Origin: Streptomyces sp. NBC_00224
GTDB lineage: Bacteria; Actinomycetota; Actinomycetes; Streptomycetales; Streptomycetaceae
Assembly: GCF_041435195.1 (NCBI RefSeq)
Contig: NZ_CP108106.1
Coordinates: 8,259,001-8,323,000 of the forward strand
Direction of reading: 5' to 3'
DNA length: 64,000 bases
A program made the position numbers and the translations under genes. This document shows, in pieces, positions 17,262 to 25,688 of the stretch; the first letter of the stretch is position 1, and each line of letters opens with the position of its first letter. The notes under the pieces were generated by a model, which was given only the letters and a program-made list of their open reading frames with translations, did no database searches and was not told where the DNA came from.

Positions 17262-18944
17262 ATGCGCGCAAGACTGGCCCTGCCCATCGCCCTCGTCGCC
17301 GCCATCTCCGTCGCCGCCACCGCGTGCCAGTCCTCCTCCGACAAGGACGCGGCGAAAGGCGACGGCAAGGACGTGCAGAAGGCCGCGTCGTCGGCCGCCG
17401 ACTACAACCCGAAGCCGTACGAGAACATCAAGGACGGCGGCACCTACACCACGGTCGGAACCTTCGACGAGCAGGGCAACCCGTTCAACGTCAATGGCAC
17501 CTTGACCGCATCACGGGTCTGGTCCTGGTACAACGCCGACGCGATCACCTACGCACCCACCGGCGAAGTGCAGTACAACCCCGACTACTACAGCGACGTG
17601 AAGGTGTCCGTGGAGGGCGGCAACCAGAAGGTCACGCTCACGATCAACCCGAAGGCCACCTTCAACGACGGCACCCCGATCGACTGGACCGCGATCCAGG
17701 CCACCTGGAAGGCCAACAACGGGTCGGACAAGGCCTACGCCGCCTCTTCTACGGACGGCTACGACCGGATCACCTCCGTCGAGCAGGGCAAGGACGCCAA
17801 GCAGGCCGTCATCACCTTCAAGGGCGTCAACGCCGCCTGGTCGAGCCTGTTCACCACGTTCCTGCACCCCAAGGCCGCCACCGTCGACAACTTCAACAAG
17901 GCGTACGTCAAAACGGCCCACCCGGAGTGGGGCGCGGGCCCGTACACCGTAGGAACCTGGGACACCCACTCGGGCAACATCACCTTCGTCCGCAACCCGA
18001 AGTGGTGGGGGAAGAAGGGCAAACTCGACAAGCGCGTCTACGTCAACCTGGAGTCGACCGCGGCGGTCAACGCCTTCAAGAACGGTCAGGTCGACTACAC
18101 CTCCGCCTCCGACGCGGAAAGCCTCAAGCAGATCAAGGGACTCAAGGGCACGGAGATCCGCAGCGGCGGCAGCCCGTTCGAGTACGCGCTGTACTTCAAC
18201 ACGAAGTCGTCCGTCCTCGCGGAGAGCGACGTCCGCAAGGCCCTCCAGCAGAGCATCGATCGCACCCAGATCGCGAAGATCCAGTTCCAGGGGCTCGACT
18301 ACAAGGAGCCGCTGCCCGGCTCGGCCGTGCTCTACAGCTTCCAGAAGGGCTACCAGGACAACGTCTCGGCCGTGCTGACGTACGCGCCCGACGAGGCCAA
18401 GAAGACGCTCGACGCGGCGGGCTGGAAGCCCGGGGGCGACGGCATCCGCGTCAAGAACGGCAAGAAGCTCGAAGTCGGCTACACGCTCATGGGCGATGAC
18501 CCGCTGGCCAAGGCCACCGCCGGCGCGTTCGCCGCGATGCTGAAGCCGGCCGGCGTCCACCTCGTGATCAAGAAGGCCGACGACGCGGACTTCTCCAAGA
18601 TCCTCAGCGAGCGCAGGTTCGACCTCTTCGTGTCGGGAAACCGCTCCATGGACCCGTTCGGAGCCCGCTACCTGTGCGACTTCTACTGCTCCGACCGCGA
18701 CTCCAACATCACCGGCTCGGGCACCCCGGCACTGGACAAGGAGATCCGCGCCGCAACGCAGATCGCCGACCTCGACCAGCAGATCACGGCGGTCAACAAG
18801 ATCGAGCAGAAGGCGCTCCAGCAGTACGCCTTCCTGCCGCTGTACAGCGGCCCCTCGACCTACGGCGTGAAGAAGGGACTCGCCAACGTCGGCGCGACCA
18901 TCTTCAACAGCCCGCTGCCCGAGACGGTGGGCTGGGCGAAGTAA
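17262..18944 (+). CDS. peptide-type extracellular solute-binding lipoprotein (family 5)
   Basis: 560 residues. The signal peptide ends in a lipobox-like VAATAC, so it is a membrane-anchored receptor. The start ATG follows AAAGGA. The body has family-5 traits: AITYAPTGEVQYNPDYYSD near the N-terminus, LTINPKATFNDGTPIDW, GAGPYTVGTWD and FVRNPKWWG, and a C-terminal LYSGPSTYGVKKGL. It captures the substrate for the permease/ATPase genes upstream, 94 bases away. The substrate is probably a peptide, but not readable from sequence. Confidence 0.92.
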   Translation: MRARLALPIALVAAISVAATACQSSSDKDAAKGDGKDVQKAASSAADYNPKPYENIKDGGTYTTVGTFDEQGNPFNVNGTLTASRVWSWYNADAITYAPTGEVQYNPDYYSDVKVSVEGGNQKVTLTINPKATFNDGTPIDWTAIQATWKANNGSDKAYAASSTDGYDRITSVEQGKDAKQAVITFKGVNAAWSSLFTTFLHPKAATVDNFNKAYVKTAHPEWGAGPYTVGTWDTHSGNITFVRNPKWWGKKGKLDKRVYVNLESTAAVNAFKNGQVDYTSASDAESLKQIKGLKGTEIRSGGSPFEYALYFNTKSSVLAESDVRKALQQSIDRTQIAKIQFQGLDYKEPLPGSAVLYSFQKGYQDNVSAVLTYAPDEAKKTLDAAGWKPGGDGIRVKNGKKLEVGYTLMGDDPLAKATAGAFAAMLKPAGVHLVIKKADDADFSKILSERRFDLFVSGNRSMDPFGARYLCDFYCSDRDSNITGSGTPALDKEIRAATQIADLDQQITAVNKIEQKALQQYAFLPLYSGPSTYGVKKGLANVGATIFNSPLPETVGWAK

Positions 18945-18984
18945 CGCGCTGCGGCATGGCGCGAAGCCGGGGCCCGCGCACCCA

Positions 18985-19132
18985 GGCAATCCCGGGGTCC
19001 GGCCTCGGGCCGGCGATCGTCCACGACCTCGTCACCGCCGACCACGGCACCGTCTTCGCCGCTGCCGCACCCGACGGCGGCGCCGAGGTCGGTTTCCGTC
19101 TGCCTCCCCACGACCCGGTGGGCTGCATGTGA
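18985..19132 (+). pseudogene. remnant of a histidine kinase C-terminus
   Basis: In the frame ending at the TGA 19130-19132, the translation includes GSGLGPAIVHDLV then HGTVFAAAAPDGGAEVGFRLP. This is the G2 box and last strands of a sensor-kinase HATPase domain (family form GSGLGLAIV...GG...F...LP). Nothing upstream encodes the rest: the binding-protein gene ends at 18944 in another frame. So this is a ~45-residue relic, probably of a two-component system once next to the transporter. The 5' boundary is approximate. Confidence 0.6.
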
Positions 19133-19156
19133 GGGTCAGGGTGAGGGTGAGGGTGC
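19131..19156. repeat. short tandem GGGTGA-type hexamer repeat
   Basis: Four hexamers (GAGGGT C/G, read as GAGGGTCAGGGTGAGGGTGAGGGTGC with one variation) right after the kinase relic. It is a small simple-sequence tract of no evident function. Confidence 0.6.
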
Positions 19157-19193
19157 AGGCCGGAGGGTGAACCGGTGCAGGTCTGCCGGAGTG

Positions 19194-19793
19194 CTAGCGC
19201 ACCCGGTAGACCTGCCCCGTCTGTGCCCCCTCGACCGAACGGACGTACGCCGTCGCGACGCGTGCCGCCGGGACGGGCTCCATGCCGGCGAAGAACGGCC
19301 CGTAGGCGGGCAGGGACTCCTCGGCCACCGTCGGGCTCACCGCGTTGATCCGCTGCGGCGGGAGCTCGATCGCGGCGGCCCGCACGAACGCCTCGACCGC
19401 GCCGTTGGCCGCGGACGCGGCGGCGCCTGCCACGATCGGCTCCTCCGTGAGGATCCCGCTGACCAGCGTGAACGAGCCGGTCGCGGCGACGTGCCGGGCG
19501 CCTTGGCGGACCAGCTCCAGCTGGCTGAGAGCCTTGCCGCGGAACGTCGCCGCGAAGTCGCCCGCGGTCAGCTCGGCCAGCGGCTTGAACACGGCGTCGC
19601 CCGCCGCCACGGCCACCGCGTCCAGCGGACCGGCCTGCGCATACATCCGGGCCACGGCCTCCGGGTCGGTGACGTCGCAGACCAGGTCCCCGCCCGTGCG
19701 GCCCACGCCGGTCACTTCGTGGCCGCGCTGCGCGAGAGCCTTGTGCACCGCCGAGCCCAGCGTGCCGCCCGCGCCGATCAGAAGAATCCTCAC
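19194..19793 (-). CDS. short-chain dehydrogenase/reductase
   Basis: 199 residues from the GTG at 19793. N-terminal dinucleotide site ILLIGAGGTLGSAV (GxxGxxG) followed by an acidic/arginine strand end (VGRTGGD), which favours NADPH. The active-site tetrad is degenerate: a serine is at TLVSGILTEE, but the usual YxxxK is replaced by AAASAANGAVEAF, so this belongs to the SDR group that lacks the catalytic tyrosine, as in SCO-type 'short chain dehydrogenase' proteins of ~200 residues. It lies divergent to a LysR gene 147 bases away, which probably controls it. Confidence 0.8.
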   Translation of the reverse strand: MRILLIGAGGTLGSAVHKALAQRGHEVTGVGRTGGDLVCDVTDPEAVARMYAQAGPLDAVAVAAGDAVFKPLAELTAGDFAATFRGKALSQLELVRQGARHVAATGSFTLVSGILTEEPIVAGAAASAANGAVEAFVRAAAIELPPQRINAVSPTVAEESLPAYGPFFAGMEPVPAARVATAYVRSVEGAQTGQVYRVR

Positions 19794-19927
19794 AACCCAC
19801 CATCCAATGCCTGGAAAAGAATCCCGGAAACACGGAGTGCCTCGGGGAGGGAACCGGGCGAACCACCCGGTGTATCCGACGCTACGGATCGCGCCCCGCA
19901 CCCGGAAATGCCATCTGGGCAGTGACT

Positions 19928-19942
19928 ATGCTTGCCAGGCAT
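19928..19942. promoter_or_regulatory. LysR-type T-N11-A box overlapping the LysR start
   Basis: ATGCTTGCCAGGCAT is an imperfect palindrome with perfect ATGC/GCAT arms and the T-N11-A core typical of LysR operators. It overlaps the start codon (19941) and the likely -10 (TATGCT, 19927-19932) of the LysR gene, so binding would repress its own transcription and could act on the divergent SDR gene. Confidence 0.45.
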
Positions 19943-20825
19943 GGATGTGGAACTGCGTCACCTCAAGGCCCTGGCCGCCATCGCCGAGGCAGGCACCGTC
20001 ACCGCCGCGGCCGCCGAGCTGCACATGACGCAGCCCGCCCTCTCCCGCACGCTCGCCCAGCTGGAGGCCCGCGTGGGGGTCCGCTTGGTCGACCGCTCCT
20101 CCCGGCACCTGGACCTCACCCGGGCCGGGGCGACCCTCCTCGGCCACGGGCGCGCCATCCTCGCCCACCTCGACGCGGCACTCGCCGACACCCGGGCCGT
20201 CGACCGGCCGCTGCGGCTCGGCTACACGTGCGCGGTCCTGGGACAGCAGACCGTCCCCCTGCTGCGCTCCTGGCGGCAGGCGCACCCGCACGCGCCGCTC
20301 GAAGTGGTCCGGCAGGACAACAGCACCGCGGGCCTGGCGACCGGCGACACCGACGTGGCGGTGCTCCGCACCGTCCCCGCCGACCCGCGCATCCGCACCG
20401 AGGCTCTCTACACCGAGGACCGGGTCGCCGCCCTGCCCGACGACCACCCGCTCGCGACCCGTGACCGGGTGCGCCTGGCGGAGCTCACCTCCGGCCCGCC
20501 CCTCCCGCTGACCCTGTGGCCGGACACCGGCACCGCCTCGGTGGACCTCTGGCCCCCGGAGCAGCGCCCGGACCGTACGGTCGAGGTACGCAACGTCGAC
20601 GAGTGGTTGAACCTCATCGCCACAGGCGGCGCGTTCGGCGTCGGCGCCGCCGGTACGGCGGAGAGCCACGGCCACCCCGGTGTGCGCTTCATCCCCCTCG
20701 ACGACGCCCCCGTCGCCACCGTCTACCTCGCCCGCCCGGCTCACCCCACGCACCCGCGCACGGAGGACTTCCTCGCGGCAGTGCGGGAGGTGGTCAGCAC
20801 CCTGCCGGACGGAAATTCGGGCTGA
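19941..20825 (+). CDS. LysR-family transcriptional regulator
   Basis: 294 residues, the normal length. Residues ~1-60 are the winged helix-turn-helix: MDVELRHLKALAAIAEAGTV, AAAELHMTQPALSRTLAQLE, VRLVDRSSRHLDLTRAG. The rest is a periplasmic-binding-like effector domain (PLRLGYTCAVLGQQ, FGVGAAGTAESHGHPGVRFIPL). TATGCT eight bases before the ATG and no Shine-Dalgarno suggest a leaderless transcript; an upstream ATG-less extension of three residues is possible. It is divergent from the SDR gene, its probable target. Confidence 0.92.
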   Translation: MDVELRHLKALAAIAEAGTVTAAAAELHMTQPALSRTLAQLEARVGVRLVDRSSRHLDLTRAGATLLGHGRAILAHLDAALADTRAVDRPLRLGYTCAVLGQQTVPLLRSWRQAHPHAPLEVVRQDNSTAGLATGDTDVAVLRTVPADPRIRTEALYTEDRVAALPDDHPLATRDRVRLAELTSGPPLPLTLWPDTGTASVDLWPPEQRPDRTVEVRNVDEWLNLIATGGAFGVGAAGTAESHGHPGVRFIPLDDAPVATVYLARPAHPTHPRTEDFLAAVREVVSTLPDGNSG

Positions 20826-20887
20826 GCCCCTGCTGCCGCCTGCGTTCATGCGTCAGCCGCGCCCGGCCGGTGTCCCATGGCGTTACG

Positions 20888-20925
20888 TGGCACCTGGTGG
20901 CACCGTCTGGTGCCATCCGGTGCCA
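20888..20925. promoter_or_regulatory. ordered operator array: two TGGCACC and two inverted GGTGCCA sites
   Basis: TGGCACC occurs at 20888-20894 and 20898-20904, and its reverse complement GGTGCCA at 20909-20915 and 20919-20925. Starts within each pair are exactly 10 bases apart, giving a large inverted repeat of direct repeats. Ribbon-helix-helix dimers bind such tandem sites one helical turn apart. The array lies 160-200 bases before a gene with a C-terminal RHH domain. Confidence 0.6.
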
Positions 20926-21033
20926 TTTCGCGACCCAAGCAGCGCATGGGCGCGCATGGCGGCGCAATGGCTCAGGTTGCCTGCTCTATGTTTCCGCAGG
21001 TCAGGGCCACCATCCTCAAGCTCATCCGAGATA

Positions 21034-21082
21034 AGGCACCACTTGGGTTTGCGTATGGCGCCATAGTGGTGCCACCATGGCG
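21034..21082. promoter_or_regulatory. second operator cluster at the start of the RHH gene
   Basis: The same element recurs next to the start codon at 21085: AGGCACC at 21034-21040, the palindrome TATGGCGCCATA at 21054-21065, TGGTGCCACCA at 21067-21077 and ATGGCG at 21077-21082. Binding here would block the promoter or start of the RHH gene, indicating autorepression. No ribosome site is visible before the ATG. Confidence 0.5.
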
Positions 21083-21084
21083 TC

Positions 21085-21603
21085 ATGGACCTCACCCCGT
21101 ATGTCGACACCCTTCGCCGCGAGCTCGCGGTGGCCGCCGAAGCCGGCGGCGAAGATGCCCGCGCACTGGCGGAGAGGCTCACCGCTCCGCTGGAGTCGGC
21201 GACGCGGTTGACCATGCTCAATGTGCTCTCCGCCGCGATGGACGAGGTCACCCGCGAGCTTGCCCCCGGCTCGGTCGACGTACGGCTGCGTGGGCTCGAC
21301 CCCGACTTCGTGGTGACGCTGCCGCCCGCCGACGGTGGTGCCCCGGCGGAGCCGACCGCGCCCGTCGAACCGCTCGCGGTGCAGGTCCCCGCCGACGGTG
21401 ACGAGGGTGGCACCGCCCGCGTCAATCTGCGTCTGCCGGCCCACCTCAAGGCGCGCGCCGAGGAGGCTGCGAGCCGCGAGGGCCTGTCGGTCAACGCGTG
21501 GCTGGTGCGGGCCGTGTCGGCGGCGGTCGACGGCGGTACGCGGCCGCGTACGACGGAGAAGGCCCACGCCGTCGGACAGAACTTCACGGGCTGGGTGCGC
21601 TAG
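21085..21603 (+). CDS. HicB-like ribbon-helix-helix DNA-binding protein
   Basis: 172 residues. An N-terminal helical domain (~1-75, LTPYVDTLRRELAVAAEAGG) leads through an Ala/Pro linker to a C-terminal RHH motif: ARVNLRLPAHLKARAEEAA (beta strand with alternating Arg, then helix) and REGLSVNAWLVRAVSAAV. Similar proteins sit before a DUF4097 gene and a drug-type ABC exporter in many Streptomyces. With the repeated TGGCACC sites upstream, the obvious inference is an autoregulated repressor of this four-gene set. It is not a canonical HicAB toxin-antitoxin pair: there is no HicA. Confidence 0.8.
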   Translation: MDLTPYVDTLRRELAVAAEAGGEDARALAERLTAPLESATRLTMLNVLSAAMDEVTRELAPGSVDVRLRGLDPDFVVTLPPADGGAPAEPTAPVEPLAVQVPADGDEGGTARVNLRLPAHLKARAEEAASREGLSVNAWLVRAVSAAVDGGTRPRTTEKAHAVGQNFTGWVR

Positions 21604-21685
21604 CCGCGCCCTGCCAGCCCCACTTCACTCTCATCACGTCCCCACCAGCGGGGACGCCCCGACGACCCAAGAGGACGGGACAGTC

Positions 21686-22534
21686 ATGCCTTCTTTCGAT
21701 ACCCCCGCAGCGATCTCCGCCACGGCGCACGTGGAGGCCGGTTCCATCCAGTTCACCGCGGGCGACCGCCTTGACACCGTCGTCGAGGTGCGGCCCCGCG
21801 ACCCGAAGAAGGACCTGGATGTGCGGGCGGCCGAGCAGACCGAGGTCACGTACGCGAACGGCGCGCTGACCGTCAGGACGCCCAAAGGCAATCTGCTCGG
21901 CCTCGGCCGCACCGGCACCGTCGACGTGACGGTCGAGCTGCCCACGGGCTCGCGTATCGACATGACCGGCGCCTGGGCCCAGGTGCTCGGCGAGGGCCGG
22001 CTCGGTGAGGTCCGCGTGAAGACCTCGTCCGGCGATGTGCGCCTCGACACCACCGGGCCGCTGCACCTGAAGGCGTCGCACGGGTCCATCACCGTCGACC
22101 GTGTCGAGGGCACGGCCGAGATCACCACCAGCTCCGGCAGTCTGCGCGTCGGCACTGTGGACGGCTCCGCCGTCCTGAAGAACTCGCACGGCACCACGAC
22201 CGTCGGCGCCGCGACCGGCGAGCTGCGGGTGAGCGGCGCCAACGGGGACATCGACATCGCGCGCGCCGAGGACTCGGTCACCGCCACCACCGCCCACGGC
22301 ACCCTGCGTGTAGGCGAAGTGGCTCGCGGTACCGTCCAGTTGGAGACCTCCTACGGCGCCATCGAGGTCGGCATCCGCGAGGGCACGGCCGCCTGGCTCG
22401 ACGCCGGCTCGGGCTCCGGCCAGGTGCGCAACACGCTCACCGCGTCGGAGGCTCCGGAGGGGACCGAGGACACCGTCAAGGTCCGCGCCCGCACCCGGTA
22501 CGGCAACATCGACGTCCGCCGCGCCCGGGCCTGA
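21686..22534 (+). CDS. DUF4097-family beta-repeat protein
   Basis: 282 residues from the ATG at 21686, after GAGGACGGGA. The chain is a run of short beta strands with recurring G-D/S-hydrophobic patterns (VKTSSGDVRLDT, LKASHGSITVDRVEG, ITTSSGSLRVGTVDG, VSGANGDIDIARAED, TTAHGTLRVGEV), roughly every 20 residues. That is the beta-solenoid pattern of DUF4097/DUF4098 proteins. There is no signal peptide or membrane anchor. Function is unknown. Downstream of the RHH gene by 82 bases and 71 bases before the ABC exporter, so probably one operon. Confidence 0.85.
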   Translation: MPSFDTPAAISATAHVEAGSIQFTAGDRLDTVVEVRPRDPKKDLDVRAAEQTEVTYANGALTVRTPKGNLLGLGRTGTVDVTVELPTGSRIDMTGAWAQVLGEGRLGEVRVKTSSGDVRLDTTGPLHLKASHGSITVDRVEGTAEITTSSGSLRVGTVDGSAVLKNSHGTTTVGAATGELRVSGANGDIDIARAEDSVTATTAHGTLRVGEVARGTVQLETSYGAIEVGIREGTAAWLDAGSGSGQVRNTLTASEAPEGTEDTVKVRARTRYGNIDVRRARA

Positions 22535-22605
22535 GTGCCTGAGCACCGGCCCCGCGAACTCGCCCACTCACCCCAGTCACTTCACCCTTCGAACGGGAGG
22601 GCTCC

Positions 22606-23595
22606 ATGGCTTCATCTGTCATGCCCACGTCCAGGCGGGGCGATGGTCCGCAGTCGCCCGCCGCCGTCTCCACCGTCGGTCTGCGCAAGTCGTACGGCGA
22701 CAAGACCGTCCTCGACGGCATCGATCTGCGCATCCCGGCCGGTTCCGTGTTCGCGCTGCTCGGGCCGAACGGCGCCGGCAAGACCACCGCCGTAAAGATC
22801 CTCTCCACCCTCATCTCCGCCGACGGCGGGCAGGCCCAGGTCGCGGGCCACGACGTTGCCACGTCACCCGACGGGGTGCGTCGCGCGATCGGCGTCACCG
22901 GTCAGTTCTCCGCCGTCGACGGCCTGATCACGGGCGAGGAGAACATGCTCCTGATGGCGGACCTGCACCACCTGTCCAGGCGGGAGGGGCGGCGGGTCGC
23001 CGCCGAACTCCTTGAGCGCTTCGACCTGGTGGAGGCGGCGAAGAAGCCCGCCTCCACCTACTCCGGCGGTATGAAGCGCCGCCTGGACATCGCCATGACG
23101 CTGGTCGGCAATCCGCGGATCATCTTCCTGGACGAGCCGACCACCGGCCTCGACCCGCGCTCGCGGCACAACATGTGGGGGATCATCCGCGAGCTGGTGG
23201 CGGGCGGCGTCACCGTCTTCCTCACCACCCAGTACCTGGACGAGGCCGACGAACTCGCCGACCGCATCGCCGTACTGCACGACGGCAAGATAGCCGCCGA
23301 AGGCACCGCCGAGGAGCTGAAGCGGCTGATCCCGGGAGGGCACGTCCGGCTGCGCTTCGCCGACCCGGTCGCATACCAGAGCGCCGCGTCCGCGCTGCGC
23401 GAAGTCGCCCGGGACGACGAGTCGCTGTCGCTGCAGATCCCCAGCGACGGCAGCCAGCGCGAGCTGCGCTCCCTCCTGGACTGGTTGGACGCGGTCGGCA
23501 TCGAGGCCGACGAGTTCACCGTGCACACTCCCGACCTCGACGACGTGTTCTTCGCCCTGACCGGCTCCACCGAGCCGAAGGAGTCTGTCCGATGA
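22606..23595 (+). CDS. daunorubicin-resistance-type ABC exporter, ATP-binding subunit
   Basis: 329 residues. Walker A GPNGAGKT, Q-loop (VTGQFSAVDGLITGEEN, the DrrA-type 'GQ.AVD' motif), signature YSGGMKRR, Walker B RIIFLDEP with TTGLDPRSR, and the H-loop region replaced by TTQYLDEADELADRI, as is normal in this family. The C-terminal ~90 residues are the DrrA extension (LDDVFFALTG). It would energise export of a hydrophobic drug or lipid together with the next gene, whose start overlaps its stop (ATGA). Confidence 0.93.
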   Translation: MASSVMPTSRRGDGPQSPAAVSTVGLRKSYGDKTVLDGIDLRIPAGSVFALLGPNGAGKTTAVKILSTLISADGGQAQVAGHDVATSPDGVRRAIGVTGQFSAVDGLITGEENMLLMADLHHLSRREGRRVAAELLERFDLVEAAKKPASTYSGGMKRRLDIAMTLVGNPRIIFLDEPTTGLDPRSRHNMWGIIRELVAGGVTVFLTTQYLDEADELADRIAVLHDGKIAAEGTAEELKRLIPGGHVRLRFADPVAYQSAASALREVARDDESLSLQIPSDGSQRELRSLLDWLDAVGIEADEFTVHTPDLDDVFFALTGSTEPKESVR

Positions 23596-24383
23596 GCTCC
23601 CTCTCCCTTGCCGTGCGTGACTCGTCCACGATGCTGCGGCGCAATCTTCTCCACGCGCGGCGCTATCCGTCCCTCACGCTGAACCTGCTGCTCACGCCGA
23701 TCATGCTGCTGTTGCTCTTCGTCTATATCTTCGGCGACGTGATGAGCGCGGGCATCGGCGGCGGCGGTCCGGACCGCTCCCAGTACATCGCCTACCTCGT
23801 GCCGGGCCTCCTGCTGATGACCATCGGCAGCACCACGATCGGCACCGCAGTGTCCGTCTCCAACGACATGACCGAGGGCATCATCGCCCGCTTCCGCACG
23901 ATGGCGATCCACCGACCCTCGGTGCTCGTCGGGCACGTCGTCGGCAGCGTGCTGCAGTGCGTCGCCAGCGTGGTCTTCGTCGGCGCCGTCGCCGTGGCCA
24001 TCGGCTTCCGCTCCACGAACGCCACGGCCCTGGAGTGGCTGGCCGCGTTCGGACTGCTCGTGCTCTTCGCCCTGGCGCTCACCTGGATCGCCGTCGGCAT
24101 GGGCCTGATCAGCCCGAACGCCGAGGCCGCCAGCAACAACGCGATGCCACTGATCTTCCTCCCGCTCATCTCCAGCGCCTTCACCCCGGTCGACTCCATG
24201 CCGGGCTGGTTCCAGCCGATCGCCGAATACCAGCCCTTCACCCCCGCCATCGAAACCCTGCGCGGCCTCCTGCTCGGCACCGAGATCGGCAACAACGGCT
24301 GGCTCGCCATCGCCTGGTGCCTGGGTCTCGCGGTGCTCGGCTACTTCTGGTCGACGGCGAGGTTCAACCGCGACCCGAAGTAG
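23592..24383 (+). CDS. ABC-2 type permease partner of the DrrA-like ATPase
   Basis: 263 residues with an N-terminal amphipathic lead (SSTMLRRNLLHARRYPSLT) and six hydrophobic segments, including LNLLLTPIMLLLLFVYIFGDVM and YLVPGLLLMTIGSTTIGTAV, as in DrrB. NDMTEGIIARFRTMAI matches the conserved coupling loop, and FTPVDSMPGWFQPIAEYQPF the extracellular re-entrant loop. Together with the ATPase it makes a half-transporter pair (2+2). The substrate is unknown; no biosynthetic cluster adjoins it. Confidence 0.93.
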   Translation: MSSLSLAVRDSSTMLRRNLLHARRYPSLTLNLLLTPIMLLLLFVYIFGDVMSAGIGGGGPDRSQYIAYLVPGLLLMTIGSTTIGTAVSVSNDMTEGIIARFRTMAIHRPSVLVGHVVGSVLQCVASVVFVGAVAVAIGFRSTNATALEWLAAFGLLVLFALALTWIAVGMGLISPNAEAASNNAMPLIFLPLISSAFTPVDSMPGWFQPIAEYQPFTPAIETLRGLLLGTEIGNNGWLAIAWCLGLAVLGYFWSTARFNRDPK

Positions 24384-24499
24384 CCGAGACGACCGCGCGG
24401 GCTGCCTCCCGAGACTCGTCCCGCCCCGGGGCGGCGTACTCCGACACCGCGTCGGCGTACGCCGCCCCGTCCATGTTGGCCTCCACGCTCGCCCCGGAA

Positions 24500-25294
24500 T
24501 CACCCAGTCCGCGCGGAAATGCGGGTACTCGTGATTCCTCGGGCTGCTGCCGACCCGGTCGCATGGTGGACGTACTCCCGCTCCAGACGGAAACCGGCCG
24601 TCCACGCGAGCAGGCGGCTGGCCCGGTTGTATCGGGAGCAGGTCCAGCTGGCGGTACGGCCGCGGGCGGAAACGTCGGCGCAGAGGGCGACGACGCAGCT
24701 GAGGGCGAGTTGTTGGCGGCGGTGGCCGGGGGCGGTGACCACGGCGATGTCCTCGTACCGGCTGCCGAGGAAGTAGGTACAGGCGACCGCGAGAAGGCGG
24801 TCCTTGTGGAAGGCGCCCCAGGTGTGCCCGGAGGCGGCGAGCCCGCCGGGGCCGCCCCAACTGGCGTGGATCCAAGAGGAATCGGCATCGAGCGAGGCCA
24901 GCGCCTGGGCGTCGGCCGTGTCCATACGCCGCAGACTCACCCCGTGCGGGGGCCGCGGCGCCTCCGGCTTCTCGCGCCGGATGTACACCATCCGCTCCCA
25001 GGGCACGACACGGTCGAAGGAGGCGCCGAGCAGCGCCTCGAACTGGGCCGGGGCCTGCACGTATCGACCGGCCAGCGGGGCGAGCGCGGCGGGAGTCACG
25101 GCACCTGGTTCTCCGCGCAGGAGGACGTGGCCCGCGCAGGCGACGGCGACCATGTGGGGTCGGTCGGCCCGGTCCACCCACAGACGGCCGACCTGGGTTG
25201 CGAGAGCGTGCTCGGCCAGGGCTGCCGCCCCCGCAGAGGCGCGGGGGAACCAGCGGGCGTAGGCCGGGAGTTGGTGTATTGGCAGCTCCAACAC
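24500..25294 (-). CDS. GNAT-family N-acetyltransferase
   Basis: 264 residues. The C-terminal half has a GNAT fold: VSLRRMDTADAQALASLDAD (strand 1/helix 1), DRLLAVACTYFLGSRYEDIAVVTAP (strands), then GHRRQQLALSCVVALCADV (in place of the usual Q/RxxGxG/A acyl-CoA loop) and the late TSWTCSRYNRASRLLAWTAGF, the typical 'N..S..L....GF' ending. The N-terminal ~110 residues resemble the GNAT-associated half of two-domain acetyltransferases. Substrate unknown. Convergent with the exporter genes. Confidence 0.8.
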   Translation of the reverse strand: MLELPIHQLPAYARWFPRASAGAAALAEHALATQVGRLWVDRADRPHMVAVACAGHVLLRGEPGAVTPAALAPLAGRYVQAPAQFEALLGASFDRVVPWERMVYIRREKPEAPRPPHGVSLRRMDTADAQALASLDADSSWIHASWGGPGGLAASGHTWGAFHKDRLLAVACTYFLGSRYEDIAVVTAPGHRRQQLALSCVVALCADVSARGRTASWTCSRYNRASRLLAWTAGFRLEREYVHHATGSAAARGITSTRISARTG

Positions 25295-25688
25295 GGGAGT
25301 CCTCCTGATTCGGGAAATGGGTGGGGGCGGGCGTTCCCCTGTCCGGCTCGCCCGCCCCTTGCCTCGTCGGCTGGGTGCCGGACAGGATTGCGGAAGTCAT
25401 GGTGGATTCGTGGGTACGGGCACGGTGAGGTCACCCCGGGGAGGGGGGCGGTCGACCTGCGGGAAATGGAGACGCGCGTACGCCGCCGGGTTTGGGACGG
25501 CGGCGGCGTACGCGCGGGGGAGGCGCGGCTCTACAGAGCCGGCACGGGAACAGCACGCACTACCGGAGGCATCGGATGCGGTGGCCGGTCGTCATGGCGC
25601 GGACTGCTGTTCACAACACTGATCCAACTCCGGGACGATCCCGGACACAAGAGACCGGTCCAGTCCTTGACGCCCCTCTGATACGGGG
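25295..25688. other. intergenic region without a clear gene
   Basis: 394 bases. It holds the promoter of the GNAT gene and a run of low-complexity G-rich sequence (25437-25450). Open frames here show no protein-like conservation. The KdpB relic next to it suggests a former deletion. Confidence 0.4.

Noticed and set aside
19131..19156. Telomere-like GGGTGA repeat marking a chromosome end
   Set aside because: Only four units, internal, with no terminal palindromes of the Streptomyces type.
21085..21603. HicAB toxin-antitoxin pair
   Set aside because: Only an RHH protein resembling HicB is present; no HicA-like small RNA-binding toxin adjoins it.
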